DNA of 64,000 bases from DAINBT01 sp036732785 (GCA_964537505.1 CAZICK010000003.1:16734-80733), one strand, 5' to 3'; positions 24,585 through 34,503 are shown, counted from the first letter of the stretch. The notes: generated by a model not told the origin, from the letters alone. Program-made: numbers and translations.

Positions 24585-25916
24585 ATGCCTTTTATAAGCA
24601 ATACCGACCAGCAGCGTAAAGAAATGCTCGATGAGCTTGGGTTGACGATGGATGGTTTGTTCGCCGATGTGCCGGCAGAGTTGAGGTGTCAATCTTTCGA
24701 TCTGCCTGAGGGGATCGGTGAGCAGAAGGTGCGCAGGTGCCTTGAGGATTTGAGCCGCAAGAACTCGACAAACCTTATCGGTTTTCTCGGCGGCGGGTTT
24801 TACGATCATTTTATCCCGGCGGCGGTAGATGCGCTGGTCTCACGCAGCGAATTCTATACGGCCTATACCCCCTACCAGCCGGAGATTTCGCAGGGTACGC
24901 TCCAGGCGATATACGAGTACCAGTCGATGATCTGCCGATTGACCGATATGGAGGTGTCTAACGCTTCGCTGTATGATGGAGGAACGGCACTTTATGAGGC
25001 GATGACGATGTCACTGCGGGTCACGGGGCGGAATAAGATTATTATCGACGACAGCGTCAATCCGATATATCGGGTTATGATCCACTCATACACGCGGAAT
25101 CTGAGAATTGAACTGCATGAGACGCTTAACACAGGAGGGTTAGCCAATCGTCAGGAGATATTCGATCTTATCGACGACCAGACGGCAGCGGTTATATTGC
25201 AGAACCCGAATTTTTTCGGTTGTATCGAGGACTATAGCGATGTTGCCGAGGCGGCTCACAAAAAAGGGGCATTGCTGATTTGTTCGTGTTATCCGATTTC
25301 GCTGGGGATACTAAAGACGCCTGGTGCAATGGATGCGGATATAGTGACCGGCGAAGGTCAAAGTCTGGGACTGCCGCTGTCGTTTGGCGGGCCTTACCTG
25401 GGTTTTATGGCAACCCGGCAGAAATACATTCGCAAGATGCCCGGCCGTATCGTGGGCCAAACAACCGATACCATGGGCCGGTGCGGTTACGTCCTGACCC
25501 TCCAGACCCGTGAACAGCACATCCGGCGGGATAAGGCAACCTCCAATATCTGCACCAATGAAAGCTTATGTGCGCTGCGGGCCTTGATATATCTATCCTT
25601 GTTAGGCAGTGAGGGTCTGCGAGACCTGGCCCATCGATGCGCCGATAAGGCCAGTTACGCTTATCGTCGTCTCACCGCATTGCCAGCGGTCCATCCGCGT
25701 TTTCACGCCAAATGGTTTTTCAATGAATTCGTACTGGACCTGCCCTGCCCCGCCGTCGATGTCATCGGCAGACTGATCGAGAAGGGATTCGCGGCTGGAT
25801 TTCCGCTGAGCCGTTACTATAAGGACATGGAAAATTCCATGCTGATCGCCGTGACGGAGAAAAGGACCAAACAGGAAATAGGCATGCTGGCCGAGGCACT
25901 GGAGGGGGTATTATGA
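24585..25916 (+). CDS. gcvPA: Glycine dehydrogenase (decarboxylating) subunit 1
   Basis: 443 residues, the N-terminal half of the split P-protein of the glycine cleavage system. Motifs: 'FLGGGFYDHFIPAAVDAL' near residue 68, 'YTPYQPEISQGTLQAI', and 'NASLYDGGTALYEAM'. With subunit 2 it decarboxylates glycine and loads the aminomethyl group on GcvH. The ATG follows GGAG eight bases upstream, within a short direct repeat of GAATCGCAAT. The stop overlaps the start of gcvPB in ATGA. gcvT, gcvH and lpd are not in the window. Confidence 0.95.
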   Translation: MPFISNTDQQRKEMLDELGLTMDGLFADVPAELRCQSFDLPEGIGEQKVRRCLEDLSRKNSTNLIGFLGGGFYDHFIPAAVDALVSRSEFYTAYTPYQPEISQGTLQAIYEYQSMICRLTDMEVSNASLYDGGTALYEAMTMSLRVTGRNKIIIDDSVNPIYRVMIHSYTRNLRIELHETLNTGGLANRQEIFDLIDDQTAAVILQNPNFFGCIEDYSDVAEAAHKKGALLICSCYPISLGILKTPGAMDADIVTGEGQSLGLPLSFGGPYLGFMATRQKYIRKMPGRIVGQTTDTMGRCGYVLTLQTREQHIRRDKATSNICTNESLCALRALIYLSLLGSEGLRDLAHRCADKASYAYRRLTALPAVHPRFHAKWFFNEFVLDLPCPAVDVIGRLIEKGFAAGFPLSRYYKDMENSMLIAVTEKRTKQEIGMLAEALEGVL

Positions 25917-27361
25917 AACTGATATTTGAGAAAAGCGTACCCGGTCGCCGTGGCGTGCATTTGGGCCGCAGCGATGTGCCCACAAGCATCAATCTCGACA
26001 AGAAATTGTTGCGGGAAAAGGATGTTCGATTGGCGGAGTTGAGTGAATTGGATGTGGTCAGGCACTTTACGGAATTGTCACGACGAAACTATGGAGTGGA
26101 TACGAACTTTTATCCGTTGGGTTCGTGTACAATGAAGTATAATCCCAAAGTTACCGAGCTTATCGGGTCGTACCCGGGTTTTGCCAATCTGCATCCGTTA
26201 CTGCCGCAACTGCGGATGGGCGGGATACTTACCCAAGGGGCACTGCAAGTGCTCTACGAGACAGATTTACTGCTGCGTAAGATCACCGGGATGGCGAGTT
26301 TTACCATGCAGCCGTTGGCCGGTGCTCATGGGGAACTGACCGGCATTATGATTATATCCGCATATCATCGCGACCGAGGCAATCGCAAAACTACACTGCT
26401 GATTCCTGACAGCGCGCACGGCACTAATCCAGCCAGCGGCACCATTGCCGGTTACGAAGTCCTGTCGGTACCCAGTGGCAAGAATGGGGTTATGGATGTC
26501 GAAGCCCTCAAAGCGATGCTCAGCGACGAGGTGGCCGGGCTGATGCTGACCTGTCCCAATACGCTGGGACTATTTAACCCGCACATTAAAGAAATCTGTG
26601 ATCTTATCCACAGTATCGATGGTCTGGTTTATTATGACGGAGCCAATCTAAACGCCATCACCGGCAAGGTACGGCCTGGCGATATCGGTTTTGATATAGT
26701 GCACCTGAACCTGCATAAGACATTTGCCACGCCGCATGGCGGCGGCGGACCGGGGGCAGGTCCGGTGGGCGTGGTGGAAAAACTCGCGGACTTCCTGCCG
26801 GTTTCCATAGTCGTAAAACGAGACGACGGCACGTACGCTCTGGAATATGACCGCCCCAAGAGCATCGGTTTTGTGGCTCCATTTTATGGTAACTTCGCGA
26901 TTATTCTGCGGGCCTATGTTTATATCCTGATGCTAGGGAAGGAAGGGCTGATCCGCATGGCGGAAAACGCTGTGCTCAACGCAAATTATATAAAGGAAAA
27001 GCTCAAGGATTATTATGATTTGCCTTTTCCGCAGGTGTGCAAACACGAATGCGTTTTCAGCGCCAGCCGGCAAACGGCATTTGGTGTTCACGCTATCGAC
27101 ATTGCCAAAGGCCTGATAGACGCCGGTTTCCATCCGCCTACGATATATTTCCCCACTATTGTCAGGGAAGCGATGATGATCGAACCGACCGAAACCGAAA
27201 GCAAAGAGACGCTCGATACATTTATCGCCGCGATGATAGAAATCGCTCAAACCGCTTCAACTGACCCGGACAAACTAAAATCAGCCCCTCGAACCACCGC
27301 CGTCGGCCGACTGGACGAAACCGCCGCAGCCCGTAATATTAACGTCGCCTGCGTAAAGTAG
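25913..27361 (+). CDS. gcvPB: Glycine dehydrogenase (decarboxylating) subunit 2
   Basis: 482 residues, the C-terminal, PLP-binding half of the split P-protein. The N terminus carries 'LGSCTMKYNPK' and the PLP Lys is in 'HLNLHKTFATPHGGGGPG'. Also conserved are 'MQPLAGAHGELTG' and 'PDSAHGTNPAS'. It is coupled to gcvPA by a four-base overlap. It ends 13 bp before the end of the convergent addA-like gene; no terminator is evident in that gap. Confidence 0.95.
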   Translation: MKLIFEKSVPGRRGVHLGRSDVPTSINLDKKLLREKDVRLAELSELDVVRHFTELSRRNYGVDTNFYPLGSCTMKYNPKVTELIGSYPGFANLHPLLPQLRMGGILTQGALQVLYETDLLLRKITGMASFTMQPLAGAHGELTGIMIISAYHRDRGNRKTTLLIPDSAHGTNPASGTIAGYEVLSVPSGKNGVMDVEALKAMLSDEVAGLMLTCPNTLGLFNPHIKEICDLIHSIDGLVYYDGANLNAITGKVRPGDIGFDIVHLNLHKTFATPHGGGGPGAGPVGVVEKLADFLPVSIVVKRDDGTYALEYDRPKSIGFVAPFYGNFAIILRAYVYILMLGKEGLIRMAENAVLNANYIKEKLKDYYDLPFPQVCKHECVFSASRQTAFGVHAIDIAKGLIDAGFHPPTIYFPTIVREAMMIEPTETESKETLDTFIAAMIEIAQTASTDPDKLKSAPRTTAVGRLDETAAARNINVACVK

Positions 27362-27374
27362 CGCAGCCTTTTTT

Positions 27375-30300
27375 TCAGAGGCCACCTGTTACTACAGGAA
27401 AGGAAATGCCTGGGGTCAGAAAATACAGGTACATTTCGGTAACGTTTTTCTTGAGGATTGTTTCGACCGCCCGGCGGTAAAGGCCCATCTGAACATCATA
27501 AAAGGCTGCGCGGTCAGCGCATTGTGATTCGGTGATCTGATCGGTTTTATAATCGATAATTGTCAGGCCGGTGTCGGTTTCGATCAGGCAGTCAATTACG
27601 CCGCGAACCAGGACATTTTCATTTCGGTCCTGGTCGCTTAGTTCTTCCTCGCGATAAACTTCTCCTGCCGGGACGGCTATGGTAAAGGGCCATTCTCGCT
27701 GTAGGTGATGGCCGTGGGTGATTATTTTTTGGCCCAGCGACGAAGTAAAGAGTTTAGCGATGGAAGATAAATCAATATGTAAAGCCTGCCGATCGTTGAA
27801 GAAGCCACGGTCGATTATTCTGAGCAGTTGCCTGGCGAGGTCGTCCCGATCCAGCGAACCGGCCAAATCGAGCCTTTGCAGAAACAGATGGGTCCATGAG
27901 CCTTTTTCAGCAGCAGTCGGCATGGGCGGTTGATCGGCCATGAATTGAGGACGTCTGTTGAAAGGCTCGGCCGGGGTTTTCGCAAACGAGACGAAAGGGG
28001 GCCGTTCAGTCTGGCCGGAACCGCAAGATGCGGGAGTTTCTTTTTCCGCGGGACCAACAGCCGGATCGGGAGCGAAATCAGGGTCTTGCCGCAGATCGAT
28101 CTGATGCTTAATATCCGAAACGCTGCGTCTGGCCCAAAGTCGCTGCAATGGTTTGTGCGGATATCGCCAATTGATCCGATCGATAATCTCCCGCACCTGT
28201 GGGGTTGGCAAACCTGGAGCCAAACCGGCAAGCTCGTCCAGTGAGTCGGCTCTTTTGGGACGGGCCGGTTGCCCAGCGGTATCTTTGAGCAACTCTGTCA
28301 CCTGTTCGGCGGAATAAGAGGTTACGTCAAAACGCGAATCAAATTGTCCCGGTGAAGATCGAGCGTCCGGGTCTGGTTTGGAATGACAATCATCCAAAAA
28401 ATCCCGCATGTCCGGGTGTCCGGCCAGAGCGGGACCAAGCCAATCAATAGGCGCAGCGGCACCACTCAAAAGAAACTCCGGCAGCGCCAGTTGACAATCG
28501 AAACGCCAATTTTTCCACTGACTGCGTGCACGATCGATATTTATGCCGGCCGTGAGAATCAATCGTTCACAGGCACGGGTAAACGCTACATAAAGTATTC
28601 GCATCTCTTCAGCGAGTGCACGGTGTTCGATGTCCTCAGCGATGACGCTGCGGGCAAGGGTGGACCAATTGTCCTGACTGATCGTATCGACTATGCGCAG
28701 CCCAACGGGACAGGATTCACCGGTCGAGGGAGATTGGGAGCTGTTGAACAAAATAGACTGATGAGCGTCCTGCATATTGAACTTACGGGCCAACTCGGCA
28801 GCAATCACTACCGGGAATTCCAATCCCTTGCTCTTGTGCACACTCATAATTCTTACGACATTGTCCGCTTCGGTAAGGATTGGCGCGGGTCCGAAATCGC
28901 CTTGTTCCTCGCGCAATTTTTCGACAAAACGCAGGAATCGCGCCAACCCCTGCTGAGTGAAACTATCGAACCGCCGGGCCACATCGTGCAAATGCAGCAG
29001 ATTACTGTAGCGCTGCCGTCCGTCCGGCAAACCGGATACGTACGCCAACAAATCAGTATCGCGATAAATCCGCCAAATGAGCCTTGCCAAATTGCCCTGC
29101 CGGGCCAGGCTCCGCCATATCTCAAGCCGGGCCAGGAACTCACCGATCTTCTCTTTCAATTCAACATCGGGACCGTTTTGGCCATAGTCGCACAGGGCCT
29201 GATAAAAACCGCCCTTCGGCGTGTGAAGACGAATATCCGCCAACTGCGATTCGTTGAGTCCGGCTATTGAACTGCGCAGCACCGAAGCTAACGGAATATC
29301 CTGTTGGGGATTGTCCAGCAGTTTCAGCAGACAAACCATGTCCTGAATTTCGGTAGCGACGAAATAGCCGCTGGTCAGCTCGGCATGAACGGGAATACCC
29401 ATTTGTCCGAAAACCTCACTCCACAGTTCGGCCCGCATCTTCATGGACCGCAGCAAAATGACTATATCGCGGTATTCTACCGACCGAGCCAATCCTGTAC
29501 GCGAGTCGATAACATTAAACTCAGCTTTACCGTCCGATCGGTCAGCGACCATTTGGCGGATACGCCGACCTACAACCATCGCTTCCCGTCGAGTAGTGTC
29601 AAGCTCGTTCGGGCCGTCAGTTGTGCGGCTGTCGGGATCTTCGGTGGAAACGTTACTAACGTTACTCAAGTCGCGTTCGATAAGATGCAACTCGATACGG
29701 CCGGCCTGATCGTTGTCATTAGCGATAGTGTCATAACGGGTGGCGCCGTAAACCAGTTGTGCGTCGCGATGATAATCGATACCGGCAAAATCACCGGTCA
29801 TACAGCGGGAGAAAATATAGTTGATACCGGCTATGATTTCGCGCCGGGAGCGGAAGTTTTTGTTAAGGTCGATCTTTTTTTGCCTAGCCGAATCAGCATC
29901 GGCAGCGTCGGCAGGTGTAAATTTCCGATATTTTTCCAGGAAGATATCGGGCTCCGCCTGGCGGAAACCGTAAATGCTCTGCTTGAGATCGCCTACCATA
30001 AACAGGTTGCCGAGTGGTTCGGATTTATCGTGCCGGTCAAAGTCACAGACGAAACCGCCGCGGCTGAGGCAGCGAATAATCGCCTCCTGCACCGGCGAGA
30101 TGTCCTGATATTCATCGATCAGCACATACTTGAACCGCTCCTGCAATTGCCTGGCCAGGTCGGTTGGACCGTTTTGGCCGTATAAAAGAGACAGACATTG
30201 ACGTTCCAGATCGGCAAAATCGAGTACGTTCTGCCGCTGCTTGCTCCTTTGGTAACGAGCGGCGAACTCATTGTGCAATCTGGCAAGCAACTCGGCAAAC

Positions 30301-31325
30301 GGTTCGGTAACACTCAACTGTTTGATAACATCGGCGGAGGCGACGGCAAAGGTCTGCTGTATTTTTTGATATTCAGCCTTGGCCCTGTCGATCAGGTCCT
30401 TGACCGGAGCGATATCATCTTCGCCCAGTTCTTTCGGCCGGTTGGGAACGCGGGGGAACGACAACCCGCCTATCTGTTCCAACGCTCCGGGGAAATCGCC
30501 GCTAACCAAGGCATCTTTCACCTGACCAAGCATCGGCAGCAGTTTATCCTGAAGATGGATGGTGTAAAACTGCAGTTGTGGATAGTAATCGATCATTGTG
30601 CGGGCATATTCCAGCCGGGAAATAACACGATCGATCTGCAGGGCAAGTATCTGCTTTTGCCGCTTGACCACTGCAAGATTCTCGACGTCTGTCTGCTCGA
30701 TACGCAGCATTCTGGACCAACCGGCAAGCCAGCTTTCGTGATCCTGCATGGTATCCAGAAAATTATGCAGCCTGATAAGCAGGTTTATCAGGGGCCGATC
30801 ACCGGTGTCGGCTCCGTATGACTGCACAAAGCGATCAAACAGCTCCGGTTCGCTGTTTTGAGTTCTGTCACTTTGTGCATAACGATCTTCAAAAAGCTCG
30901 GTGGCAATCTGCAGCTTGAGCAGCTCCGATTCGTCGGCATCGAGAATCTCAAAGGTTCCGTCCAGCGGCAAACGATAAAAAAACTCCCGCAATACGGAAT
31001 GACAAAAAGAATGAACGGTAGAAATATTGGCTTTGTCCAACAGAATGAGCTGACGGTGTAAACGGGGATCGTTTCGGGCAAACTGGCGTAATCGGTGGGC
31101 GATACGGCTGCGCATCTCCGCGGCTGCGGCTTCGGTAAATGTCAGTACCAGCAATTCGTCAACATTACAGGGATGAGGCGCCTCGGTAAGCAGATAAATA
31201 CAACGACCCGCCAATACCGCGGTCTTGCCCGCCCCGGCTGAGGCGGTCAACAGCACATCACCATTAACAGTGTTGATGGCCAGCTTTTGCTGAGGTGTCC
31301 AGTCGATACTGCCCATAATCCGCAC
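27375..31325 (-). CDS. addA: AddA-like UvrD-family helicase/nuclease
   Basis: 1316 residues. Superfamily 1 helicase motifs appear in order: Walker A 'LLTASAGAGKTAVLAGR' near residue 30, motif II 'YVLIDEYQDISPVQE', motif III 'MVGDLKQSIYGFRQAEPD', motif IV 'NKNFRSRREI', motif V 'IMSVHKSKGLEFPVV' and motif VI 'ILYVAFTRACERL'. The C terminus has a RecB-type nuclease motif, 'GVIDCLIETDTGLTIIDYKTD' (described by Asp and Asp-x-Lys). This is the AddA (RexA) architecture that processes double-strand breaks for RecA loading. AddB is expected as partner but is not adjacent. The frame opens with ATG at 31325; an ATG nine bases later is equally possible. Confidence 0.9.
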   Translation of the reverse strand: MRIMGSIDWTPQQKLAINTVNGDVLLTASAGAGKTAVLAGRCIYLLTEAPHPCNVDELLVLTFTEAAAAEMRSRIAHRLRQFARNDPRLHRQLILLDKANISTVHSFCHSVLREFFYRLPLDGTFEILDADESELLKLQIATELFEDRYAQSDRTQNSEPELFDRFVQSYGADTGDRPLINLLIRLHNFLDTMQDHESWLAGWSRMLRIEQTDVENLAVVKRQKQILALQIDRVISRLEYARTMIDYYPQLQFYTIHLQDKLLPMLGQVKDALVSGDFPGALEQIGGLSFPRVPNRPKELGEDDIAPVKDLIDRAKAEYQKIQQTFAVASADVIKQLSVTEPFAELLARLHNEFAARYQRSKQRQNVLDFADLERQCLSLLYGQNGPTDLARQLQERFKYVLIDEYQDISPVQEAIIRCLSRGGFVCDFDRHDKSEPLGNLFMVGDLKQSIYGFRQAEPDIFLEKYRKFTPADAADADSARQKKIDLNKNFRSRREIIAGINYIFSRCMTGDFAGIDYHRDAQLVYGATRYDTIANDNDQAGRIELHLIERDLSNVSNVSTEDPDSRTTDGPNELDTTRREAMVVGRRIRQMVADRSDGKAEFNVIDSRTGLARSVEYRDIVILLRSMKMRAELWSEVFGQMGIPVHAELTSGYFVATEIQDMVCLLKLLDNPQQDIPLASVLRSSIAGLNESQLADIRLHTPKGGFYQALCDYGQNGPDVELKEKIGEFLARLEIWRSLARQGNLARLIWRIYRDTDLLAYVSGLPDGRQRYSNLLHLHDVARRFDSFTQQGLARFLRFVEKLREEQGDFGPAPILTEADNVVRIMSVHKSKGLEFPVVIAAELARKFNMQDAHQSILFNSSQSPSTGESCPVGLRIVDTISQDNWSTLARSVIAEDIEHRALAEEMRILYVAFTRACERLILTAGINIDRARSQWKNWRFDCQLALPEFLLSGAAAPIDWLGPALAGHPDMRDFLDDCHSKPDPDARSSPGQFDSRFDVTSYSAEQVTELLKDTAGQPARPKRADSLDELAGLAPGLPTPQVREIIDRINWRYPHKPLQRLWARRSVSDIKHQIDLRQDPDFAPDPAVGPAEKETPASCGSGQTERPPFVSFAKTPAEPFNRRPQFMADQPPMPTAAEKGSWTHLFLQRLDLAGSLDRDDLARQLLRIIDRGFFNDRQALHIDLSSIAKLFTSSLGQKIITHGHHLQREWPFTIAVPAGEVYREEELSDQDRNENVLVRGVIDCLIETDTGLTIIDYKTDQITESQCADRAAFYDVQMGLYRRAVETILKKNVTEMYLYFLTPGISFPVVTGGL

Positions 31326-31447
31326 TCACAACTCTGCCAAAAAACCTGCGTCCACTAAAAAACTCGTCTATACTGTATCCTATTGACCGATCATTGGCTA
31401 AACTTTTATAGATGTTTTTTCCAAGTGGGGTAAATTGTCAACAACAT

Positions 31448-31476
31448 TTGACCAGCCTGACGAATTCAGATACAAT
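31448..31476 (+). promoter_or_regulatory. Sigma-70-type promoter of thiC
   Basis: TTGACC, a 17-bp spacer and TACAAT, giving a leader of about 220 nt before the thiC ATG. The rest of the 379-bp gap between addA and thiC holds only this promoter and the leader hairpin as far as I can see. Confidence 0.65.
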
Positions 31477-31621
31477 GAGAGTGAAATGATAAGAGTTTGG
31501 TGTGTTATGAGAGTGCAAATAATCCGACAGAGACAAAACACTGCGATATTTTTACATCGAACGCATGGGAGTTTGTCCTTAACTTCCGTTTTTTCATAGA
31601 GTTAACGTGATACCATCAACT

Positions 31622-31661
31622 CGACGCAAGCCGATCCGGCGGAAACCGGCAAGTTGCGTCG
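31622..31661 (+). promoter_or_regulatory. Strong hairpin in the thiC leader
   Basis: An 8-bp outer stem CGACGCAA / TTGCGTCG is extended by an inner GCCG / CGGC pair with a GC-rich loop. It ends 43 nt before the thiC ATG. The conserved TPP riboswitch strings (CTGAGA and the pyrophosphate-sensor segment) are absent, so this is not a recognisable thi-box. Confidence 0.5.
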
Positions 31662-31704
31662 GACAAATATGTTACACGGTTTTTGGGCCGAGTCAGGAAC
31701 TATT

Positions 31705-32982
31705 ATGACCCAGTTGGAACAAGCTAGAGCCGAAATCATAACCGATCAAATGCGACAGGTCGCCCAAAAAGAGGCGGTGGATGCGGAGGCTATTCGCCGG
31801 GAAGTGGCTGCCGGCAGAATGGTCATCCCTGCCAACGTCGTCCATCTCAAAGACAGTCTCGACCCCATCGGTATCGGCCGAGCGATCACTACCAAGATCA
31901 ATGCCAACATAGGTGCTTCCCCACTTGATTCGGACGATGCTTACGAGCTACGCAAACTCAATACGGCGCTCAAATATGGGGCCGATACCGTCATGGACCT
32001 TTCGACCGGCGGTGATGTCGATCGGTGCCGCTGTAATCTTATCGCCCATAGCCCGGCTCCGCTGGGTACGGTTCCGCTGTACGAAATGATTATCAATAAA
32101 ACCATTAAAGAGCTTACATATAACGACATTCTGGCCACGTGCCGGAAACAGGCCGAGCAGGGCGTCGATTTTTTCACTGTTCATGCCGGTCTGCTCAAGG
32201 AACATCTGCCGCTGACGAAAACCCGTATCGCTGGTATTATCAGCCGGGGTGGTTCGCTGCTGGCTCAATGGATGCTGTACCACAATAAACAGAATCCGTT
32301 TTATGAGATTTTCGACGACCTTTGTGATATTGTACACGATTATGATGTTGCCTTCTCGCTCGGCGACGGTCTGAGGCCGGGCTGCCTGGCGGACGCCACC
32401 GACAAGGCCCAGATCGCTGAGCTGCATACCCTGGGCGAATTGACCCAGCGAGCGTGGGATAAGGGCTGTCAGGTTATCGTCGAAGGGCCGGGCCATGTAC
32501 CTTTCGATCAAATCGAATACAACATGAAATTGCAAAAGGATATTTGCCAGGGCGCCCCGTTTTATGTGCTCGGCCCGCTGGTAACTGACATTGCCCCCGG
32601 CTACGACCATATTACCAGTTCTATCGGCGCCACCGCGGCGGCTTATCATGGCGCAGCGTTTTTGTGCTACGTTACGCCGCGCGAACACCTGGGCTTACCC
32701 TCGGAAGACGACGTTCGTCAGGGCGTGATTGCTTATAAGATCGCCGCTCATGCTGCGGATGTGGCCCTGGGCCTGCCAGGCGCACGCAAATGGGACGACG
32801 AACTGAGCAAGGCCCGAGCGGAACTCGACTGGCAAAAACATCTGGGGTTGGCCATCGATCCCGAGACCGCTCGAAAAATGCACGATGAAAAAAAACTATC
32901 CCCCACAGACCACTGTACCATGTGTGGCAAAGACTGGTGTAGCGTACGTATCAACAAGGAAATCCGCGAAACGTTGATCTGA
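31705..32982 (+). CDS. thiC: Phosphomethylpyrimidine synthase
   Basis: 425 residues from the ATG at 31705, which has AGGA upstream; the frame extends to a TTG inside the leader hairpin but that is unlikely. ThiC is a radical SAM enzyme that rearranges aminoimidazole ribotide to the thiamine pyrimidine. Motifs: 'NANIGASPLDSD', 'MDLSTGGDVD', 'FFTVHAGL', 'EGPGHVPFDQIEYNM', 'TDIAPGYDHI' and the C-terminal Fe-S motif C-x2-C-x4-C in 'HCTMCGKDWCSVR'. The length matches the shorter bacterial ThiC class. It is convergent with pheS, 34 bp away. No other thi gene is adjacent. Confidence 0.96.
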   Translation: MTQLEQARAEIITDQMRQVAQKEAVDAEAIRREVAAGRMVIPANVVHLKDSLDPIGIGRAITTKINANIGASPLDSDDAYELRKLNTALKYGADTVMDLSTGGDVDRCRCNLIAHSPAPLGTVPLYEMIINKTIKELTYNDILATCRKQAEQGVDFFTVHAGLLKEHLPLTKTRIAGIISRGGSLLAQWMLYHNKQNPFYEIFDDLCDIVHDYDVAFSLGDGLRPGCLADATDKAQIAELHTLGELTQRAWDKGCQVIVEGPGHVPFDQIEYNMKLQKDICQGAPFYVLGPLVTDIAPGYDHITSSIGATAAAYHGAAFLCYVTPREHLGLPSEDDVRQGVIAYKIAAHAADVALGLPGARKWDDELSKARAELDWQKHLGLAIDPETARKMHDEKKLSPTDHCTMCGKDWCSVRINKEIRETLI

Positions 32983-33016
32983 CTTGACACGCATCACCTG
33001 GAAACATTTCGGCCAG

Positions 33017-34018
33017 CTAAAATTGTTGCAGGAATCGCAGGTCGTTTTCGGTGAAAAGGCGAATATCGGTTATGCCGAACTTGCGCATGGCCAAGCGTTC
33101 GATGCCAAATCCGAACGCCCAGCCGGTATATTTTTCCGGGTCGTAACCAACCGCTTCGAAAACGTTCGGATCGACCATTCCACAGCCTCCCATTTCGATC
33201 CAGTTTTCCCGGCCCTGCTTGTCCTGCAGCAACAGGTCCACCTCACCCGACGGTTCAGTAAACGGAAAGTAGCTCGGTCGAAACCGCCACTGCGTATCCG
33301 GGCCATAAAAGGCGTGAATAAACTGGTCGATGGTCGTTTTCAGATCGACCATGCTCACCCCCTCATCCACCACCAGGGCCTCGATCTGGTGGAACATATA
33401 CATGTGCGTGGCATCGACGCTGTCCGGTCGATAAACGCGGCCCGGCGCTACAATACGGATGGGTGGTTTTCTTTTTTCCATAACCCGTATCTGGACCGTC
33501 GAGGTCTGCGACCGCAAGAGGGTACTATCGTCAATATAAAAATTGTCCAGCGGATCGCGTGCCGGATGCGCTTCGTCAATATTCAACGCCACAAAATTAT
33601 GATACTCATCTTCAATTTCAGGGCCATAACCCACTTCAAAACCCATCCGGCCAAAAATTTCCAGTAGTTCATTGATAGTTTGGGTAATAAGATGACTACT
33701 GCCCAACCGAGCCGGCTCGCCCGGCAGCGTTACATCGAACAACACTTCGCTTGCCGTACTGCTCTGCTGCTCCAGGCGGTATTTCAACTCATCAAAAGCA
33801 GATTTGACCTGATTCTTGATCTGGTTGGCCAGTTGCCCGGCCTGAGGTTTGAGCTCTTTGGGCAGTTTGCCCAGTTCGCCAAGCAGACCGGTAATCTCAC
33901 CCTTGCGAGAAAGGTACTTAACGCGGAACTGTTCCATCTGATCGAGACTGGCCACCCTTTTCAGATCGTCCAGCGCCTTTTCGCCGACTGCCCTGAATTG
34001 CCCTAAAATGTCAGTCAT
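33017..34018 (-). CDS. pheS: Phenylalanyl-tRNA synthetase alpha subunit
   Basis: 333 residues from the second of two adjacent ATG codons (AGGGA six bases upstream). The N-terminal coiled coil ('VKYLSRKGEITGLLGELG') is followed by the class II catalytic core: 'EVGYGPEIEDEYHNF', 'HPARDPLDNFYI', 'PGRVYRPDSVDATHMYMFHQ' and 'GCGMVDPNV'. It attaches phenylalanine to tRNA(Phe) as part of an alpha2-beta2 enzyme. The order thrS-infC-rpmI-rplT-pheS matches the enterobacterial operon, but the beta subunit gene pheT is not next; convergent thiC follows instead. Confidence 0.95.
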   Translation of the reverse strand: MTDILGQFRAVGEKALDDLKRVASLDQMEQFRVKYLSRKGEITGLLGELGKLPKELKPQAGQLANQIKNQVKSAFDELKYRLEQQSSTASEVLFDVTLPGEPARLGSSHLITQTINELLEIFGRMGFEVGYGPEIEDEYHNFVALNIDEAHPARDPLDNFYIDDSTLLRSQTSTVQIRVMEKRKPPIRIVAPGRVYRPDSVDATHMYMFHQIEALVVDEGVSMVDLKTTIDQFIHAFYGPDTQWRFRPSYFPFTEPSGEVDLLLQDKQGRENWIEMGGCGMVDPNVFEAVGYDPEKYTGWAFGFGIERLAMRKFGITDIRLFTENDLRFLQQF

Positions 34019-34069
34019 CATTTGTCCCTGATGCTTTGAATAACAGTTTCTGAAATGAGTGGTTCTCAC

Positions 34070-34435
34070 TTAGGCGGCGGAGCCCAATGCCTCGCGTGCC
34101 ATTTCCACAACTTTGTCAAAACCCTCCGGATCGTGAATCGCCATTTCAGAAAGCATTTTCCGGTTGATACTGACCTGCGCCAGCTTCAATCCATTAATGA
34201 ACTGACTGTAACGGATATTCCGCTGATGGCAGGCCGCACTGATACGAACAATCCAAAGCGCACGAAAATCCCGTTTTTTACGGCGTCTGTCTTTTGTCGC
34301 CGTGGCCTGGGCGCGGACCAGCGATTCCTGTGCTAATCGCCAATTTTTACTGCGTGGACCGCGAAAACCCCGGACAGCCTTAAAAACGCGTTTCTTGGCT
34401 TGGCGCCTGGCGGCGCCTTTACATACTCTTGGCAT
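34070..34435 (-). CDS. rplT: Ribosomal protein bL20
   Basis: 121 residues from 'MPRVCKGAARRQAKKRVFK', the standard L20 start, with AAAGGAAAG upstream. It is a basic primary assembly protein of the 50S subunit; conserved 'GFRGPRSKNWRLAQESLVRA' and 'LWIVRISAACHQ' blocks are present. In several bacteria L20 represses its own operon by binding the leader. A large stem structure in the rpmI-rplT gap (34504-34563) could be its target here. Confidence 0.96.
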   Translation of the reverse strand: MPRVCKGAARRQAKKRVFKAVRGFRGPRSKNWRLAQESLVRAQATATKDRRRKKRDFRALWIVRISAACHQRNIRYSQFINGLKLAQVSINRKMLSEMAIHDPEGFDKVVEMAREALGSAA

Positions 34436-34503
34436 GGCAGCTTTCCTTTCATCCAATAAATATATGCCCGCTGGCGGCAGCCGTAAGCCGAGAAGCAAGC
34501 ATT

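Noticed and set aside
31448..31704. TPP riboswitch before thiC
   Set aside because: Neither CTGAGA nor the conserved second-arm segment of the thi-box can be found.
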